From Lepus europaeus (lineage: Eukaryota; Chordata; Mammalia; Lagomorpha; Leporidae), in contig NC_084827.1 in the NCBI RefSeq assembly GCF_033115175.1, positions 144,453,701 through 144,517,700 of the forward strand: a DNA stretch of 64,000 nt. Reading direction: 5' to 3'. A program made the translations under genes and the position numbers. The notes under the pieces were generated by a model, which worked only from the letters and a program-made list of their open reading frames with translations, made no database searches and was not told the DNA's origin. The first letter of the stretch is position 1. The number at the start of each line of letters is the position of its first letter. Shown here in pieces: positions 1 through 12,200 of the stretch.

Positions 1-50
1 TGGGCCATCTTCTAGTGCTTTCCCAGACCATAGCAGAGAGCTGGACCATA
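1..50 (-). mobile_element. C-type SINE remnant
   Basis: The sequence gctttcccagaccatagcag is the reverse of the SINE body; the rest lies to the left of the window or is lost. Confidence 0.7.
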
Positions 51-613
51 ACAAAGTTTACACCACTTCACATCTTCACAAGACCTTTAATACAATCTAA
101 ATAGCTGTATTAGTTGGTATCTCTACAAGATGAGAGATATATCCTTTGATATTTCCAGGGACTCAACTGAAAATATCAAAGTCCAAGAATTTGGAACTTT
201 GATTTTTTTTTCAATACCTGTCAAGGATACCGAAAAAGCTTAAAATATCTGGTTGAAATAGGATCCTTTAACATCATGTCATGATATAGGCCAGATTTGA
301 TCATTGATACAAAGTTACTCAAATGCTTTAAATAAGCATATATTTAAACAACCCATAGCTCTTAACAAAAACTCAGCTATTTTTAAACAATTAGGATTTA
401 ACAGGGACATTAAGAGAACACAATAGATTACTTCAACAGAACACAAAATCTGTCTTTGGTCATCCCAAGAATCAAAAATAAAATCTTAAATATGACTTGG
501 AACAATTTTAACAGAGTCAGAACTAGGGAAGAGAAAATAGCTTATTGGAACTGGCTAGAAACTGGACAGAGAATCACCAATTAAACAAAACTATTGAAAT
601 GAGATGCTGCATG

Positions 614-936
614 TTTTTTTTAAAGATTTATTTTTATTTATTTGAAAGTCAGAGTTACACAGAGAAATGAGAGGCAGAGAGAGAGAGAGGTCTTCCATCC
701 GATGGCCACAATGGCCAGAGCTGCCCCGATCATAAGCCAGGAGCCAGGAGCTTCTTCCAGGTCTCCAACGTGGGTGCAGGGGTCCAAGGACTTGGGCCAT
801 CTTCTACTGCTTTCCCAGGCCATAGCAGAGAGCTGAATTGTAAGTTGAGCAGCTGGGTCTTGAACGGGTGCCCATATGGGATGCCGGCACTTCAGGCCAG
901 GACATTAACCTACTGCGCCACAGTGCCTGCCCCAAG
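614..936 (-). mobile_element. C-type SINE, complete
   Basis: Reverse-oriented copy from the T-rich tail (aaagatttatttttatttat) through the (GA)n stretch to the tRNA-like head. Flanks show an imperfect duplication (gatgctgcatgttt against aggtgctgcagttt). Confidence 0.85.
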
Positions 937-1404
937 GTGCTGCAGTTTTCAAACAGATCTTTAACACTATTTCAGCATATTTACTAAGATATATGCATTG
1001 CAAAAACCTCATTGCTTTAACAGAGGATCAGATTGTAGTTCTATGTCAAATAGACTAATAGCTTTTGCTTTCTATCTACTGATTTCTTTGATTTGCATTT
1101 TGAAATCTCTAAATAAGACAACATTTCCTAAATAAGATAACACATCAAATTTCATGCTTAGTTATTTCTAAGTGATGTTGAACTATTTTCATATGGACAA
1201 TTTATGAAAACATGTTGGCAAACCCAAATAGTTTTTCCATAGACTACGAGGTACTAAGATTACCTAAGTTTACATTTAGATACATTTATTTCATTTGCTT
1301 TACCCAATTTACGTTTGGTGATTACACCTAAATGACTGAAGATGCTGATATGATATCATACCTCTATCTGAATTAAGATCAAAGTTACATTTATATCAAA
1401 TTCT

Positions 1405-1662
1405 GGGGCTGGCGCTATGGCTCAGCAGGTTAGCGCCCTGGCCTGAAGTGCTGACATCCCATATGGGCGCTGGTTCTAGTCCAGGCTACTCCTCTTCCAA
1501 TCCAGCTCTCTACTATGGCCTAGGAAAGCAGTAGAAGATAGCCCAGGTCCCTGGGCCCCTGCACCCACATGGGAGACCCAGAGGAGGTTCCTGGCTCCTG
1601 GCTTTGGATCAGCTCAGTTACAGCTGTTGCAGCATCTGGGGAGTGAACCAGCAGATGGAAGG

Positions 1663-1705
<43 letters not shown>

Positions 1706-1756
1706 AACTCTGTCTTTCAAATAAATAAAATAGATCTTTAAATATATATATATATA
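1405..1756 (+). mobile_element. C-type SINE, complete
   Basis: Starts gggctggcgctatggctcag and ends in AAATAAATAAAATAGATC followed by (TA)n. Near-perfect duplication tatatcaaattct / tatattaaattct at 1392-1404 and 1757-1769. Confidence 0.88.
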
Positions 1757-2370
1757 TATATTAAATTCTACTCCTTTTTATAAAACTCTAGGTATAAATC
1801 AGTGACATTAAAACCAGAGATTGCAAAGTCCACCTTAGGGGGGGCTATAACAGGCATTGATTACCCATTGCTATCAGAAACCTGTTAAACCAAGTTGTAA
1901 AACAAGTTTGGCAAGTTACAAAGCAATATTTTTAAGGGCAGTGATCTTCCTAGATTCAGAGGAGAGAAATTTCTTTAAACCTGATGTTCAGTTACAGTTG
2001 AACCAAATTCTATTTACCAAAGACATCATTTTAGATTCTAATTGAATTTGAGTCTAGTTTTCCTTTTACGCAAAGACAAAAATACCTTAGGCCACTGATG
2101 CCTGGTCAGCAGCCAGCTACTTGGGACTGCCTCTGAAACCAAAGGTTTAGCAGCTGGGAGATGGGTCCCAGGGGTTCCTGTAGGCTAGGGACCCATGTGC
2201 CAGGGACAAGAAGTCCAGTTTTATGTAGACAATGAAATCCAGGCATATTTCTAAAATCAACCTAGAAATAGGAAACCTAGGAAAGTTACTGCTTGTATCT
2301 GCAAGTAAAATATGGAGAACTGGGAGGCCCTGGACTCCAGGGGGATTAAGTCGTCCAAAAAAGCAAGAGC

Positions 2371-2585
2371 TGGGGCCAGGTGTTGTGCACAGTGAGTCGG
2401 GGCTGTGTGAGATGCCTGCTTCCGACCCAGCTTCCTGCTAATGTGCTCAGACAGGCAGCAGCTGATGGCTCACGTACGTTAGTGCCTGCCACCCATGCGG
2501 GAGACCCACATGGAGCTCCTGGCTCCTGGTTTTGGCCTGATGTCTGTCAGTCTCTTTCTCTCCATCCCTTTCTTAAATCTTAAAG
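2371..2585 (+). mobile_element. Old, diverged C-type SINE
   Basis: ggggccaggtgttgtgcaca is the decayed head. ctgctaatgtgctcagacag and gagacccacatggagctcct mark an older subfamily with a short body. Confidence 0.6.
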
Positions 2586-2589
2586 AAAT

Positions 2590-2915
2590 TGGCTGGTGCT
2601 GTGGCTCACTAGGCTAATCCTCCACGGCGCTGGCACTCCGGGTTCTGTTCCGGTTCCTCCTCTTCCAGTCCAGCTCTCTGCTGTGGCCCGGGAAGGCAGT
2701 GGAGGATGGCCCAAGTGCTTGGGCCCTGCACCCGCATGGGAGACCAGGAGGAGGCGCCTGGCTCCTGGCTTCGGATCGGCCGTAGCAGCCATTTAGTAGG
2801 TGAACCAATGGAAGGTAAACCTTTCTCTCTCTCTCTCTCTCTCTCTGTCACTAACTCTGCCTGTCAAAAAAATAAATAAATAAAAATAAAATAAAATAAA
2901 TTAAAAAAACTTAAA
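2590..2915 (+). mobile_element. C-type SINE
   Basis: Head ggctggtgctgtggctcact, a full body, (CT)n at 2821-2846 and a long AAATAAAATAAA tail. It sits just 104 bp upstream of the AOX3 exon at 3020. Confidence 0.85.
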
Positions 2916-3019
2916 GAAATTAAATAAACAAATAAGTTAAATAAGTAAATAATCCTTAAATAAATCTTAAATTCTTAGCATGGCATGAAGAATTGAGTTC
3001 GTTTCTTTCTGTGTCTCAG

Positions 3020-3208
3020 ATTGAAGGGGCCTTTACTCAAGGTGTTGGACTTTATACCCTGGAGGAACTAAAATACTCTCCCGAGGGAGTCCTATACACC
3101 CGTGGTCCAGAACAGTACCAAATCCCTTCGGTTACTGATATCCCAGAGGAGCTCCATGTGTCCCTGCTGACAACAACACAAAACCCAAAAGCAATCTACT
3201 CCTCCAAG
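3020..3208 (+). CDS. AOX3: AOX3 third-last coding exon
   Basis: This 189-nt exon encodes 63 residues beginning [17 protein letters not shown] and ending AIYSSK. It is preceded by a pyrimidine-rich acceptor (tttctgtgtctcag) and followed by the donor gtaagc. It starts and ends in phase 0. The segment is the conserved IEGAF..G.GLYT..EL..SP.G block of the Mo-cofactor domain, shortly before the catalytic glutamate. Confidence 0.93.
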
Positions 3209-6200
3209 GTAAGCAGCTACCATCAGCCTTCAGGTCATTTGTCACCTGTACACATTCTTTTTAATGGATGGATGCGTGGATGGGTGGGCCAACCTATGGG
3301 TCTAGCAGGACAAAAAACCCTATTGGAGAATTCACTGAGAATAATGCCAAAAGAGATGCAGAAGTCAAAAACAGGAGAGAGAACACAGAAGGAAAAATGA
3401 CATTTACATGATGCCAAGGTGGGAAGGGATGACCTACAACTCCTATCTGCCAAGTGTTGCCCATAAAGCTATTTCTAACATCCATTTCATGTCCAAAAAC
3501 TCTTAGGGTCTTTTGATAAGGCACAGAAGCCATATTGATACCCTTGGCAGAATCTTGGGGTCTTTGTTGTCTTTAACTGCTTGCCAATAATAGAACACTT
3601 GACCACACATTTCTAAGCCTTGCCCAGAGGGCTGCTTTTGAGCCAAGGCTTAAATAAAACAAAATGATAAATGTGACTCAAAAAGTTCACAGCCCCTTGG
3701 AGTTGCATCCCCCTGGTCCCTCAACAGGGGTGACCAGGAGACACCAGGATGAGCAGAGGCCAGGGGGCAAGAAGTGATTTGCTCTCTTCTTATGGCCAAT
3801 GACAGCCCACTCACAAGACCCAAAATCTTTCCAGATGTCAGTTTTACTCAACCTCTTGGTCTCAAATACATCAAATGGGTTATTTTTCCAGAGTTTCAGG
3901 CAAAATATCAAATACCAAAATAAAATTCATCTATAGTCCTATTAGAAAAGGAGGACAAAGCATTTCAAGATAGAGCACATAGCACTTTTCACAAGATGTT
4001 CTTATCCAATATTAGACTGAGCCACAAAAACATGTGAATGTAGTAAACAATTTTTGACCTCAAGGTGAGGAAATACTGGGAAGCACATCTGACAGAGCCC
4101 AATCCTGGAAATGAGGAAACACCAACCAAGGTAGAACCACCTCCAGAGCGCCATGGAAGTGGGGAGCAAATGCTAATCAAAGACTCCTTACACCCACACT
4201 GCCTCATAGTAGAAATCCCTTTTGCTTGAGCACTGTTAAATGCCCCTTAGGAAAAATCCATCAAAATTGCCCAAACTCTACTTTCAACAGCTACTCTGAG
4301 CTCTGGGGAAGTTTTGCAACTAGATAAGATTACATGACTAGAATAGACAGCCATAAAGAACAAAGGGAAAGTATGGGAACAGTCTGTAAGCCTGCACTTT
4401 CTCCCTGGCCCTTGACCTAGAAACACTTCGTGCCCTTCCCTAAAACAGGGTCTTGAAGTGTCCAGAATCCAATGAACTCCTTCATTCCCAATTAATCAGT
4501 ATATGTCTGAAAAGAAAAACATCAAAACCAAAAAGTACCCCTTGAATACAGTCGGAAGTCAATTCCAGCAACAATATAGACACATGCGCACACATTTAAA
4601 CTCTCTGAGTCTTCCCAGGGGAACAAGTTAGCTACTGAGTCCTTAATTAAGAAACAGCATGGACCTCAGTTCTCAGTAAATATCAGTTTGTCTGTAGCCT
4701 TCTTAATGAAGAGTGAGATTCTTCCCTAGGAAAGTTTTAACTTGTACACACTACACATGCATGCATTGCAAATACACACACACTCACCATGTAAAACTTT
4801 CTGTTCACAATTCTCAACACAGATCATCGTAGATAGCCATGTTTGAGTTTTAAACGCCTCGAAACTCCCTGACTTCCTGCCCCCAAAGTCACAGACGTTG
4901 GTTTGTAAATAAACTTAATTTCCCTTTGGAGCAACAACCACAGCCACGATGTGGAATGTTGTTAGTAACATTGGCATCACAGAAAGATGCCTTTGCATGT
5001 GCTGGGGATAAGAAGAGTGGTCCTCCAAGAAAGCTAGAGCGTAATCCTCACCCAAGGCCATCCAGGATGAGGATAGCTCCTTGAGAGCAATGTCCCAAGC
5101 CCTCTTTCCTCAGCTTAGTGGGAGGAGGAGTCAGAGCAGGCGAAAGGCGAACCTCAGAGAAAGAGAGCAGCAACCGTCTCCCAAGAGAGGAGGCCCAGTC
5201 CCGCCTCTCACCTCTGTGACCTCCCATCATGAGCAGCCCCAGCCTTCTCACTCCTCCCCACTGCAGACAGAAAAGCACTTGGGATGGCAGCAAGGGAACA
5301 TTTCAATCTGACAGTCTGAGCTTGATCTTGGCTTCCTTTGCTGGTCATTATAAAGCCCTTCTCATTGAAATGCTCTTGCCATGAAAGCAGCAGTCAATAA
5401 ACCAGCCTTGGGCCTTGACGTGTCTTGGTCGCCATGCTCCCTCCTTTTGGAGGGCAGTGGAGATAAGGAGGAGTGTGAATTTCCCTTTGTCTACAGAACA
5501 TGGGCTCCCTCTTTCTGAACCTTTAGCCATGTCTCATCGCAGCTTTCTGGGGCTGGCTTAGCTCTGCCCTCAGTTGTACAATGCCCACTGAGGACCTAGG
5601 AGGCTGAGAGATCCCACCCCACTCTTGGACTGTGTGATGCCATGGCTCACCTAAACTGCCATAAATCTCAAAGCAAGGCTTCAAGAACTCCTCTCACAGT
5701 CAGTATGTCTGGATTATATCCTGATCCACGCCGGAGATTCTGGAAGTCTCAGCAGCAAGCCGGCAGCGGGGCTGCTCCTCTTTCTGGGAGAGCAAGTGAA
5801 TCAGCCGATGGTGTTCTAGGAATTCCTTTACCCTTGTTCAGCCTCCACCCCAACAGCAAGGAGAAGGCCTCATGGCAGGAATGTCTTCTACCTGCTCAAA
5901 CAAAGAGAGATTTCATTCTGTTAAACTCGCTCACACTGGTAGATAAGGAAGAGTTTTCAATACCACCATCACTAACCGCTCAGTCAAAAAACGCACTAAG
6001 TTCTATTCACAACACTACAGTGGCTACTAAGGGCCTTGCCTCTTGAAGCCACCCTCCCTAGTGAGAGGGCTGCCCCAGCATTCCAAAGAGTGGAACCTAC
6101 ACCTGGAGGGAGCAATGCCAGGGCACCCCTACCAGCCAAGCTCGGGATGCTGAGGCACAAAGTTCATCTTGTATTCTTAGCGCTCCCCTCTCCATTCTCC

Positions 6201-9200
6201 CGCCAACCCCAATAGGATGCTCAAGGGAATCCTTTACGTGTCCTTGGTCCCTTCCTTGGGTGCATCTATGGATCCCTTATTTCAAGCCAAGCTCATAGAT
6301 GTCAATCACTACACATGCGCTGTCACCCAGTCTGTAATATAATCAATGCTTTGTGTGGGTGGATGATTGGATTTGTCCTTTTCCTGTCTCTCCTGGACCC
6401 TTGCTCAACTCCCTGCTGTCTAAAGCTAACTACAGTCCCCTTGCTCAGGAACTTCTGAGGGGGTCATTTCCTCTATTGAAGGGAGCTGAGAGTTTAATTC
6501 AGTCACCTGAATGTCAAAACGGGCTGAGATTTGGGGTTCCATTTAAGTATGAGTGGAATTTAGAGGCAAATAGTCCCTGGAGGACTTAATGATCCATTCT
6601 ATTTTTCTTTTCTTTTTTTTTTTTGTTTTGTTTTGTTTTGTTTTTTTGACATTTTTTTTTTTTTGACAGGCAGAGTGGACAGTGAGAGAGAGACAGAGAG
6701 GAAGGTCTTCCTTTTGCCGTTGGTTCACCCTCCAATGGCCGCCGCGGTAGCGCGCTGCGGCCGGCGCACCGCGCTGTTCCGATGGCAGGAGCCAGGTGCT
6801 TCTCCTGGTCTCCCATGGGGTGCAGGGCCCAAGCACTTGGGCCATCCTCCACTGCACTCCCTGGCCACAGCAGAGAGCTGGCCTGGAAGAGGGGAAACTG
6901 GGACAGGATCGGTGCCCTGACCGGGACTAGAACCCGGTGTGCCGGCGCCGCAAGGCGGAGAATTAGCCTGTTGAGCCACGGCGCCGGCCGATCCATTCTA
7001 TTTTTCATCTTCTTTTAAGCTCTAATTGATTGGCATGGCCAAATGAACATCCTTATCCTGATATCAATTATAGCTCCACATGTATTGGCAAAAAGTGGCT
7101 GGAGTTTGCAACACCCTTTCAATGATCAATAATATCATCCTCTTTATCTACAGAATTAGTCATTGTTCATACTGTGGCAACCACTGACCCACACATAGAG
7201 ATGAAGTGCTGAAATGGGAAATGTTAATAAGGCCAAGGTCATGGTTCTCCAAGCCACAGTCCATTTCAGATTATTATCTCTAGATGACATTTCACTTAGA
7301 GAGGTTGATATGATTTATGACCTACTCAACTTCTCAACACTGTCGTCTGCCTTCTACTCTAACCAACTGTCCTCAAAGTCCCCAGTGATCTCTGTGCTGG
7401 TGGATACAGTGGACCCTCTTTAGCCTTTAACCTTCTTGACCTCTCAGCAAATTCATCACAGTTTCTCACTCTCTCTGATTTAAAATACTCTATTCCCTGA
7501 GCTCCAGTGCCATTTCACCTCCCGAAGTCCCCATTCCGTCTATGCTTGTTTATTGTACTCCAGATTCCTTCTGTTCCCTGCTCATCCCTTAAATGCTGAT
7601 ATTCTTGGGCTCCATCCTGTACCTCTTTGGTTTTCATTTTACAGGCATTGCTCAAATAGTCTTATCCACTAATAAATAACTATGTACATTTTGAGGGCAA
7701 GGCCTAGGTCACCCACCCTTTATCCTTACTCCTAGAGCAGTGGCTAGATGTAGGATACACATAATAAATAGTTGATAGGCAGATTATGGTAAAAAAGAAA
7801 AACTTTTGAAAAATACTTCTCTGAAGTGCCCATTTCCTATATCTAGGCAAAAGGTAATTCTAGTAGTTTGTCTCATGAGCAAGCTAGGGGGATGCATATA
7901 CAACTTCTTCAGCCCTAACAAAATCATGACCTTAAATCCATCCCATGGAAAGTATCAGAGAATCTCTCATTTTGTCACAATTGGAAACTTTTGTTTTCAT
8001 TTACATTTTTTCTTTTTTGAAAAGATTTATTTTATTTATTTAAGGCAGAGTGACAGAGAGAGGGACAGACCAAGAGAGAAAGAATCTCCCATCCTCTGTT
8101 TCACTTTCCAGATGGCTGCAATGGCCAGTGCTGGCTCAGGATGAAGCCAGGAACCTGGACCTCCATCTGGGTCTCCCATGTGGGTGGCAGGGGCCCAAGT
8201 ACCTGGGCCATTTTCTGATTTCCTAGGTGCACTAACAGGGATTTGGATCAGAAGTGGAGCAGCTGGTTCTTAAACCGTTGCTCTGGTATGGGATGCCGGC
8301 ATTGCAGGCTGCAGCTTACCTCCTGAACCAAAACAGCCTCATGTTTTTTATTCACTTAAACAGAATTCCTCAAAATAAAATATTAAACAGGTCACAATAT
8401 ATGTTGTCAGAATATATGTTCATAGCATCAGAATAATGTTTCAGGAAACTGCATAGTTCCACATGAAATGGGTCCCAGCTGTTATAGACTAGATAACATC
8501 CTATGGAGTTCTGTGAAACTGTTACAAAGCTGGGCTGCCACAGATACTGCTTGAGCCTGTGAAGGTGACCCACAGCCTTAGCACTCTACCTCCTCCAGGG
8601 GGTTTACAAGAGAGACAGCTGGACACCCATCCCAGATCACAGAATTCAGGGTAATACAATCTCTTTTAAAATGGTTGAGCCCAGGGTCAGCCTTATGCTA
8701 TAGTCGGTTAACCTTCCACCTGTGGTGCCATAGTGGGGGATGGCCCCAGTTCTTGGGCCCCTGCACCCACATGGGAGACCTGGAAGAGGTTTCTGGCTCC
8801 TGGTTTCAGATTGGCCTGGCTCCAGCTATTGCAGCCATTTGGGGAGTGAATCAGCAGATGCAAGACCTCTTTCTCTGTCTCTCCCTTTGTCTGTAACTCT
8901 GCCCCTCAAATAAATAAATAAAAATCTTAAAAAAAATGATTGGGGCCTTTGAAAACCGTGGGATAATCTATCTGGATGGCAGTAACTTGGGAGAGTACCA
9001 CCTTATGTTTTCAGAACCATACAAGGCAAAAACCATAATGGTGCTTCATCATTCTCTCTCCATTGTCAACCAAGACGTGCATGGGTTACATGACACCTGC
9101 TGACCCAGCACAACATGCACCATTATCGGCCAGCATCCCACTCTTCTCCACCCAGCACCATAGCCACCTGGGCCATACATCAGAGGGAAGTAGCATGAGC

Positions 9201-12200
9201 AACCCTTCATGTAAGCTTTCCCTGAGAGACAGTCATTCTGTCCGCGAGTTCTCATTACCTATTGTTGGTACTTGCCCACTACTCGGGGACAATCATGATG
9301 ATGGGGATTTGCTTTGAGATCTGTGCCATTGGGTGTTTTCATCATCATGTGATCACCTGATGCTGAACTTACACAAACCTAGACGGTGTAGGTCAATCAC
9401 TCAACATGGGCCCTTGATGCAATAAAAAGATGAAGTAAGCACAAAAGGCATGGGGCTGCTGCTGGCATAATACCACATACTGTTTTACATAAACTTCTTT
9501 TTAATAAGTGGGAGTAAACTCAAATAATGACAAAAAGTGTAGCAAATACATAAACAAACAACATGGTCATTATTATTATTTTATCAAGTATCGTGTACTG
9601 TACCTAAATGTATTGCCATGCTTTTACACAACTGCCAGTACTGTAGGTTTGTTTCCACCCTGATCTCCACAGACATATGAGGGATGCATTGCACTACGAT
9701 GTTGGGACAGCTGTGAGGTCGCTAGGCAACAGCCACTTTCCAGTTCCATTGCAATCTTATGATCACCACACCAAAACCTTATGCAGCATGTGAAGTGTAA
9801 AACAACTCAGAGTTATAAATACCTCAATTCATAGCTGCTGCTACATCCTAACCAAGGGAAAAGGGAAACATCTTTGGAGGAAATAAGGGAGCGCTGTGTG
9901 ACAAGGACAAGTAGACCCCTATAACGTGACTCAATGTAGAGTGACAGTAAATGAATGATAGAAATCACCCTACAGTTTGGGAACGAGGGGAAGTTGGGTG
10001 TGTCAGCATCTTGATCTGTTTCGTGCTGCTGTAAGAGAACACCTGAGACTGGGTAATTGATCATGAACAGGAATTGATCTGACTCACAATTCTGGGAGCT
10101 GGGAACTCAAGATCAAGGGGTCACATCTGGTGAGGGCCTTGCTGTGTCATCGCATGGCAGAAGGGCATAACAGCAAGAGAGGGTTGAACTCACTTTTAAT
10201 ACAAACCCACTTCTGAGCTGAAGAACCCACTTCTGCAATAACAAACCTACTCTGGCAAAAATGCTCACCAGCCCATCCACAAGGTTCTCATGACCAAATC
10301 ACCTTTATATAAAGTGGACAAATTTCATGGATTTCAAATTCACAGTTAGGAGCACAGTGATCCTTCCCACCCTACCCTCCCTCCTACCCATGCTCCCACC
10401 CTCCCTCCTCATTCCCTTCATATTCTATCTTTAATTTTTACAATAACATGCTTTCAATTTATTTGATAATCATAAGCTTAACCCTCCACCAAGTAAAGAA
10501 TTCAACAAATAGCAAGAAGGAAAGAATTGTTCCTCAATAGTTGAGACAAGGGCTGTAAACAATAATCACATCTTAAAATGTCAGTTTCACTCAAATACGT
10601 TGCATTTTTTGGTACTCTATTAGTTACCACAAACCAGGGAAAACATAAGATATTTGTCTTCTTGGGACTGGCTTATTTCACTAAGTATAAGGGTTTCCAG
10701 TTGCATCCATTTTGTTGCAAAAGATAGGATTGAATTCATTTTATGGCTGAGTAGTATTCCATAGTGTTTCTATACCACATTTTCTTTTTTTTTTTTTCTT
10801 CTTCAATTTTTTTTTTAACTTTTATTTAATGAATATAAATTTCCAGTGTACAGCTTATGGATTACAATGGCTTCCCCTCCCCCATAACTTCCCTCCCACC
10901 CGCAACCCTCCCCTCTCCCGCTCCCTCTCCCCTTCCATTTGCATCAAGATTCATTTTCAATTCTCTTTATATACAGAAGATCAATTTAGTATAAAGATTT
11001 CAACAGTTTGCACCCACATAGAAACACAAAGTGAAACATACTGTTTGAGTACTAGTTATAGCATTAAATTACAATGTACAGCACATTAAGGACAGAGATC
11101 CCACATGAGGAGCAAGTGCACAGTGGCTCCTGTTGTTGACCCAACAAATTGACACTCTAGTTTATGGCGCCAGTAACCACCCTAGGCTGTCGTCATGAGT
11201 TGCCAAGGCTATGGAAGCCTTCCAAGTTTGCCGACTCTGATCATATTTAGACAAGGTCATAAAAGACAGAGTGAGGGTAGTAACCAATGATCCTAAGAGT
11301 GGCATTTACCAGGTTTGAACAATTATACAGCATTAAGTGGGGAAGAGGACCATCAGTACACACATGTTGGGAGTAGAGCCATTGGTGGTAGAGTAGAGGT
11401 TATGATTACAAAGGAATGAGGCCCAAGTGCACTAGACAGGGCCTAGAACAAAGGACAGAGTCATTATTAGAGGAGCTAAGAAAGGTGCTGTCTAAGCTAC
11501 AATTAAGTTTTCTGATTGAGAGGCAAATAGAACCTGATAGAAGGGGCTTGATAATAATCTGGTGGGCTTTAGGCCTTGTAAATTCAGAGGCCCAGACCTA
11601 TCTATCTCTTCACATGGGGTATATCCTAAGGGAGGTGTGAACCTCCTAGGGGAAGGCACTCTGTTGACTTTCATTACTTGGCTGGCCTGGGAGGAGAGCT
11701 GGCCAGGTAAAGGCAGGTGGCATCTCTAACAAGAAATTTACAGTTCTGCCTGCAATGTTGCTGACCCTACTTGGCTGTCCCCTCAGCTGCAGTGGTCACT
11801 TTGGAAGTTGGGCTGAGTGAAGGGCTTTTCAGCTTAGAGCCAATAAGATCTGTGGCTCTGACCTGGGCATCCTTCGACTCCAGGGCAGGTCCATTTCCAG
11901 TGATCCAACTCTTGGCAGAGCTGCCAGGGCTCTTCACAAGCTGACTTCTGCTGAAGCCCAGGCTTACCACATTGAAAGCCACTGCAGTGGACTGGCCTGT
12001 TTGGTCTCCTTGAGGGCAGATCACTGTACAGATCAGCCATTAATAGGCCTGCCACCCCTTGCTTCTGATGCCTAGCTTTCTTTTCCTCCTGGTTTGTGTT
12101 CAAGCAGACCAGAGGATGCAAGTCAAGGGAGTGCCCGTTTCCCATCTCTAATCTTCGGTGGCCTGAACTACAAGTCTATAGTCACAGGCATATTCTGTAG

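Larger units (their letters stand above)
61..2060 (-). repeat. Second copy of the L1-linked 3' region, interrupted by two SINEs
   Basis: Positions 61-437 match 13460-13870 closely, for example ttagttggtatctctacaag against ttagttggtgtctctataag. The match resumes at about 1005-1060 against 13872-13915. The 440-1000 segment (SINE excluded) has no counterpart in the other copy. Sequence to about 2060, outside the SINEs at 614-936 and 1405-1756, appears to be further upstream parts of the same element, but the second boundary is uncertain. Confidence 0.6.

Noticed and set aside
9340..9775. Possible conserved enhancer because of unusual sequence
   Set aside because: Resembles an old DNA transposon more than a regulatory block, and no conservation data are available.
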